Source: an archaeon
GTDB taxonomy: Archaea > Thermoproteota > Nitrososphaeria > Nitrososphaerales > CADDZS01
Length of the DNA stretch: 8,239 bases
Assembly: GCA_021806865.1 (NCBI GenBank)
Contig: JAKAPU010000125.1
Span: forward strand, 1 to 8,239
Direction: 5' to 3'
Shown: positions 6,055 to 8,239 of the stretch, in pieces
How the letters are laid out: every line of letters starts with the position of its first letter
How positions within the stretch are numbered: position 1 is the first letter of the stretch
Program-made: the position numbers and the translations under genes
Notes under the pieces: generated by a model
The model's database searches: none
What the model was told of the DNA's origin: nothing
Seen by the model: only the letters and a program-made list of their open reading frames with translations

Positions 6055-7001
6055 TAGAATTGGAATCACAAACAACGCAAAAAACGGAAATTCAGAAAAC
6101 AGACTTTGTATGGATGGACGGAAAGCTGGTCGGCTGGGATCAGGCAACAGTCCCAGTGATGACGCACGGACTCCACTACGGAACCGGCGTGTTCGAAGGC
6201 ATACGAGGGTACGGAGTGGAGGACAATCTCCTAGTATTCAGGCTACGCGATCATTTTGATCGGCTAATTGCTTCTGCGAGGATCTGCGACATCGCAACAA
6301 AATATTCTGCTCAGGAACTGGAGGAGGCTTGCCTTGCAATGCTCAGGGCAAACAGGATGAAGGAAGACTGCTACATCCGGCCGATTACTTTCGTCGGATT
6401 TTCGGGCATCAACCTTGGCTTCATCAACTATCCAGTGAGCGCCGCAATAATCGCTTTTCCATTCAAGCACTACTTCAACAAAGTGGGACTAGACGTTTGT
6501 GTTTCTTCGTGGACGCGCCTATACGACGCGGTGACTCCACCAATGGCAAAGATTTGTGGAAACTATGTCAATTCCGTGTTTGCAAAAAGAGAAGCAGCTA
6601 AAAACGGATTTGACGAGGCCATAATGTTGAACTGCGATGGCAAGGTTTCCGAGGCAACAGGTGAGAACATATTCGTGATCAAAAAGGGAAAGATGTACAC
6701 GCCGGGGCTCGGTGCTTCAATACTCGAAGGAATCACGCGAAGCACAGTGATCGAGATAGCTGAAAAATTAGGCATAGAGACAGTGGAAAGAGACGTGGCA
6801 AGATCAGAACTCTATACGGCGGACGAACTATTTCTCACGGGAACGGCCGCGGGAATCGCACCGGTGGTAAGCGTTGACAGAAAGCCAGTAGCAAACGGAG
6901 GCCTTGGCAAGATTACAAGAACGTTGAGCGAGGCATACTCTGCGCTCGTCCTCGGAAAGACCACTTATGGCCACGACGACTGGGTAACTAGGGTCTACTA
7001 G
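6048..7001 (+). CDS. ilvE: Branched-chain amino acid aminotransferase (class IV, PLP)
   Basis: It transfers an amino group, normally from glutamate, to the keto acids of leucine, isoleucine and valine in the last step of each pathway. The fold-type IV pattern is clear: FVWMDGKLVGW (20-30), HYGTGVFEGIRGY (43-55), MAKICGNYVNSVFAKREA (166-183) with the expected PLP lysine K168, and GKVSEATGENIFVI (198-211) with the conserved cofactor-contact glutamate E202. ILEGITR (225-231) and ELFLTGTAAGIAPV (260-273) complete it. The 317-residue length is usual, with an N-terminal extension of about 20 polar residues. D-amino acid transaminase and aminodeoxychorismate lyase share the fold, but the FEGIRGY and GTAAGIAPV regions plus the operon context favour IlvE. 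It overlaps the end of leuB by 7 nt, suggesting translational coupling, and is followed 15-21 nt later by ilvC. Confidence 0.95.
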   Translation: MVVELESQTTQKTEIQKTDFVWMDGKLVGWDQATVPVMTHGLHYGTGVFEGIRGYGVEDNLLVFRLRDHFDRLIASARICDIATKYSAQELEEACLAMLRANRMKEDCYIRPITFVGFSGINLGFINYPVSAAIIAFPFKHYFNKVGLDVCVSSWTRLYDAVTPPMAKICGNYVNSVFAKREAAKNGFDEAIMLNCDGKVSEATGENIFVIKKGKMYTPGLGASILEGITRSTVIEIAEKLGIETVERDVARSELYTADELFLTGTAAGIAPVVSVDRKPVANGGLGKITRTLSEAYSALVLGKTTYGHDDWVTRVY

Positions 7002-7007
7002 ATTTGC

Positions 7008-7012
7008 GGTGA
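7008..7012 (+). promoter_or_regulatory. Ribosome-binding site of ilvC
   Basis: GGTGA lies 4 nt before a GTG (7017) and 10 nt before an ATG (7023), both in frame. Spacing does not clearly decide, though ATG 7023 is the more conventional start. Confidence 0.5.
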
Positions 7013-7016
7013 AAAA

Positions 7017-8141
7017 GTGAAAATGTCTGAAATTCAATCGAGTGGAATCGCCACAGCATACTACGACAAGGACGTGACTACCTCCGACGTAAGGAGAAAA
7101 GAGACTATAGCGGTGCTTGGGTACGGAATCCAGGGAAGGGCGCAAGCTAGCAACCTCAGGGATTCTGGTTTCAAGGTCATCGTGGGATTGAGAAAGGAAG
7201 GCAAGTCCTGGAACCTGGCAAAAGCCGACGGGCACAAGGTGATGGAGGTTGCGGAGGCTGCAAAGAACGCCGACATTATCCATGTATTAACGCCCGACAT
7301 GGTTCAGGGCGAAGTGTACAAGGAAATCGAGCCGTACGTCACTAGGGGCAAGGCGCTGTCCTTCTCACACGGAGCCGCAATACACTGGGGATGGATCAAA
7401 CCACCCTCCGATGTTGACGTTTTCATGGTTGCCCCGAAGGCCCCTGGTCAGCGAGTGCGCGAAGTCTACCTCCAGGGATTCGGAACTCCGTCGGTCGTGG
7501 CGGTTCATCAAGATGCGACAGGCCGAGCTTGGCAGAGGACTCTTGAATTTTCAAAGGGAATCGGCAGCACAAAGGCTGGTGTAATCAAGACTACATTCAA
7601 AGAAGAAACGGAGAGCGACTGGTTCGGTGAGCAGGTCGATCTCTGCGGTGGAGTTGACAGGCTGATCAGAAACGCGTTCGAAGTTCTTGTCGAAAATGGC
7701 TACCAGCCGGAGATCGCGTACTTTGAGTGCCTCCACGAGCTGAAGCTCATTGTTGACCTGATCCAGCGCTACGGCATATCTGGAATGTACAGGGGAGTCA
7801 GCGAGACCGCGAGATACGGTGGACTCACCGTTGGTGGAAACGTAATAAACGCTGAGACAAAGGAAAGGATGAGAACCGCCCTAAGAGACATCCAGTCAGG
7901 TGCTTTTGCAAGCCGCTGGCAGAACGCTTACCAAAACGAGAAGGCAAGGGCTTTTGAGAAGTACATGGACGAACTGGACTCCCACCAGATCGAGCAGGTA
8001 GGAAAGAGGCTTAGGCAGATGATGTGGCCAGACGATGCAAAGGCAGGCAAGGTCGTGAGCTGGTCGAAGCTCCAGACAAAGAAGGCACCTAAGAAACCTC
8101 AGAAGAAATCCAAACCAAAGAAATCCACGAGAAAGAAGTGA
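7017..8141 (+). CDS. ilvC: Ketol-acid reductoisomerase, class I, with lysine-rich C-terminal tail
   Basis: It converts 2-acetolactate and 2-aceto-2-hydroxybutyrate to the dihydroxy acids using NAD(P)H and Mg, the second common step of the pathway. The Rossmann domain has VLGYGIQGRAQASNLRDSG (33-51). The loop VGLRKEGKSW keeps the Arg and Ser typical of NADPH-using enzymes. SHG (117-119) and VAPKAPG (138-144) follow. The knotted catalytic domain has ETESDWFGEQVDLCGG (197-212; metal-binding D201 and E205), FECLHELK (236-243; E237, E241) and VSETARYG (261-268). The length before the tail, about 350, fits the short class I form. Unusually, the last 24 residues contain 12 Lys and 1 Arg with Pro and Ser spacers and no acidic residue. 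The given start is GTG 7017; ATG 7023 would remove two residues and is equally plausible. IlvB/IlvN supply its substrate from the same transcript. Confidence 0.96.
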   Translation: MKMSEIQSSGIATAYYDKDVTTSDVRRKETIAVLGYGIQGRAQASNLRDSGFKVIVGLRKEGKSWNLAKADGHKVMEVAEAAKNADIIHVLTPDMVQGEVYKEIEPYVTRGKALSFSHGAAIHWGWIKPPSDVDVFMVAPKAPGQRVREVYLQGFGTPSVVAVHQDATGRAWQRTLEFSKGIGSTKAGVIKTTFKEETESDWFGEQVDLCGGVDRLIRNAFEVLVENGYQPEIAYFECLHELKLIVDLIQRYGISGMYRGVSETARYGGLTVGGNVINAETKERMRTALRDIQSGAFASRWQNAYQNEKARAFEKYMDELDSHQIEQVGKRLRQMMWPDDAKAGKVVSWSKLQTKKAPKKPQKKSKPKKSTRKK

Positions 8142-8153
8142 AAGTGCTGTAGG

Positions 8154-8239
8154 TTGACCGGCAACCAGCCTGCTCAAAAGCTCGCAAAGAAGCTTGAGAT
8201 ACTCGACTCCACGATGAGGGAGCGCACCTTCGGAGTCTC
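8154..8239 (+). CDS. Second DRE-TIM acyltransferase, N-terminal fragment (homocitrate/citramalate/isopropylmalate synthase family)
   Basis: From a TTG at 8154, 28 codons stay open to the window edge. The peptide begins MTGNQPAQKLAKKLEILDST and continues MRERTFGVS. KLEILDSTMRE...TFGVS matches the first beta strand and catalytic loop of the LeuA, CimA, LysS/NifV family, normally LD[ST]TLR[DE]GEQTxGVS. The catalytic Arg and the metal-binding acidic residue are present, but the next three residues, usually Gly-x-Gln, are replaced by one Arg, so the loop is two codons short. Too little remains to say whether it makes homocitrate (lysine), citramalate (isoleucine) or isopropylmalate. It starts 12 nt after ilvC on the same strand and likely belongs to the operon. 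The ribosome-binding site is unclear: GTGA lies 12 nt upstream, overlapping the ilvC stop. Family likely; function open. Confidence 0.6.
   Translation, partial: MTGNQPAQKLAKKLEILDSTMRERTFGV

Noticed and set aside
1..8239. CRISPR array, insertion sequence, integrase or attachment site
   Set aside because: No regularly spaced long repeats, no transposase or recombinase motifs and no terminal inverted repeats were seen on either strand.

Overview
The window carries a branched-chain amino acid biosynthesis operon from an archaeon. Archaeal features include ribosome-binding sites matching GGAGGTGAT, frequent TTG and GTG starts, a TATA-like promoter, and a LeuB resembling the Sulfolobus-type 3-isopropylmalate dehydrogenase (compared from memory). 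A Nitrososphaeria/Thaumarchaeota or related TACK lineage with mid-range GC is my best guess, but the sequence does not settle the taxon.

Layout. Positions 1-671 hold two minus-strand genes: a small FMN-type split-barrel (PPOX-like) protein at 228-671, and downstream of it the N-terminal part of a GNAT acetyltransferase that runs off the left edge (1-192). Positions 672-1114 have no recognised gene and separate these from the divergent operon. This stretch contains a 17-bp dyad, three copies of a TCATTTCA-like motif around a TATA-like box, a possible 34-codon leader ORF, and a hairpin just after that ORF. From 1115 the plus strand is almost fully coding: ilvB (1115-2797), ilvN (2797-3372), leuA (3373-4908), leuB (4921-6054), ilvE (6048-7001), ilvC (7017-8141), and the start of a second DRE-TIM (HMGL-like) acyltransferase from 8154 to the right edge.

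How the genes work together. IlvB and IlvN form acetohydroxyacid synthase, IlvC reduces and isomerises its product, LeuA and LeuB open and continue the leucine branch, and IlvE carries out the final transamination. Dihydroxyacid dehydratase (ilvD) and isopropylmalate isomerase (leuCD) are absent here and must be encoded elsewhere. The genes overlap or lie within about 20 nt of each other, which fits one transcript with coupled translation.

The enzymes themselves are ordinary. The features most worth a second look are the roughly 180-nt leader before ilvB, the operator-like repeats around its promoter, the lysine-rich tail on IlvC, and the shortened active-site loop in the last, truncated gene.
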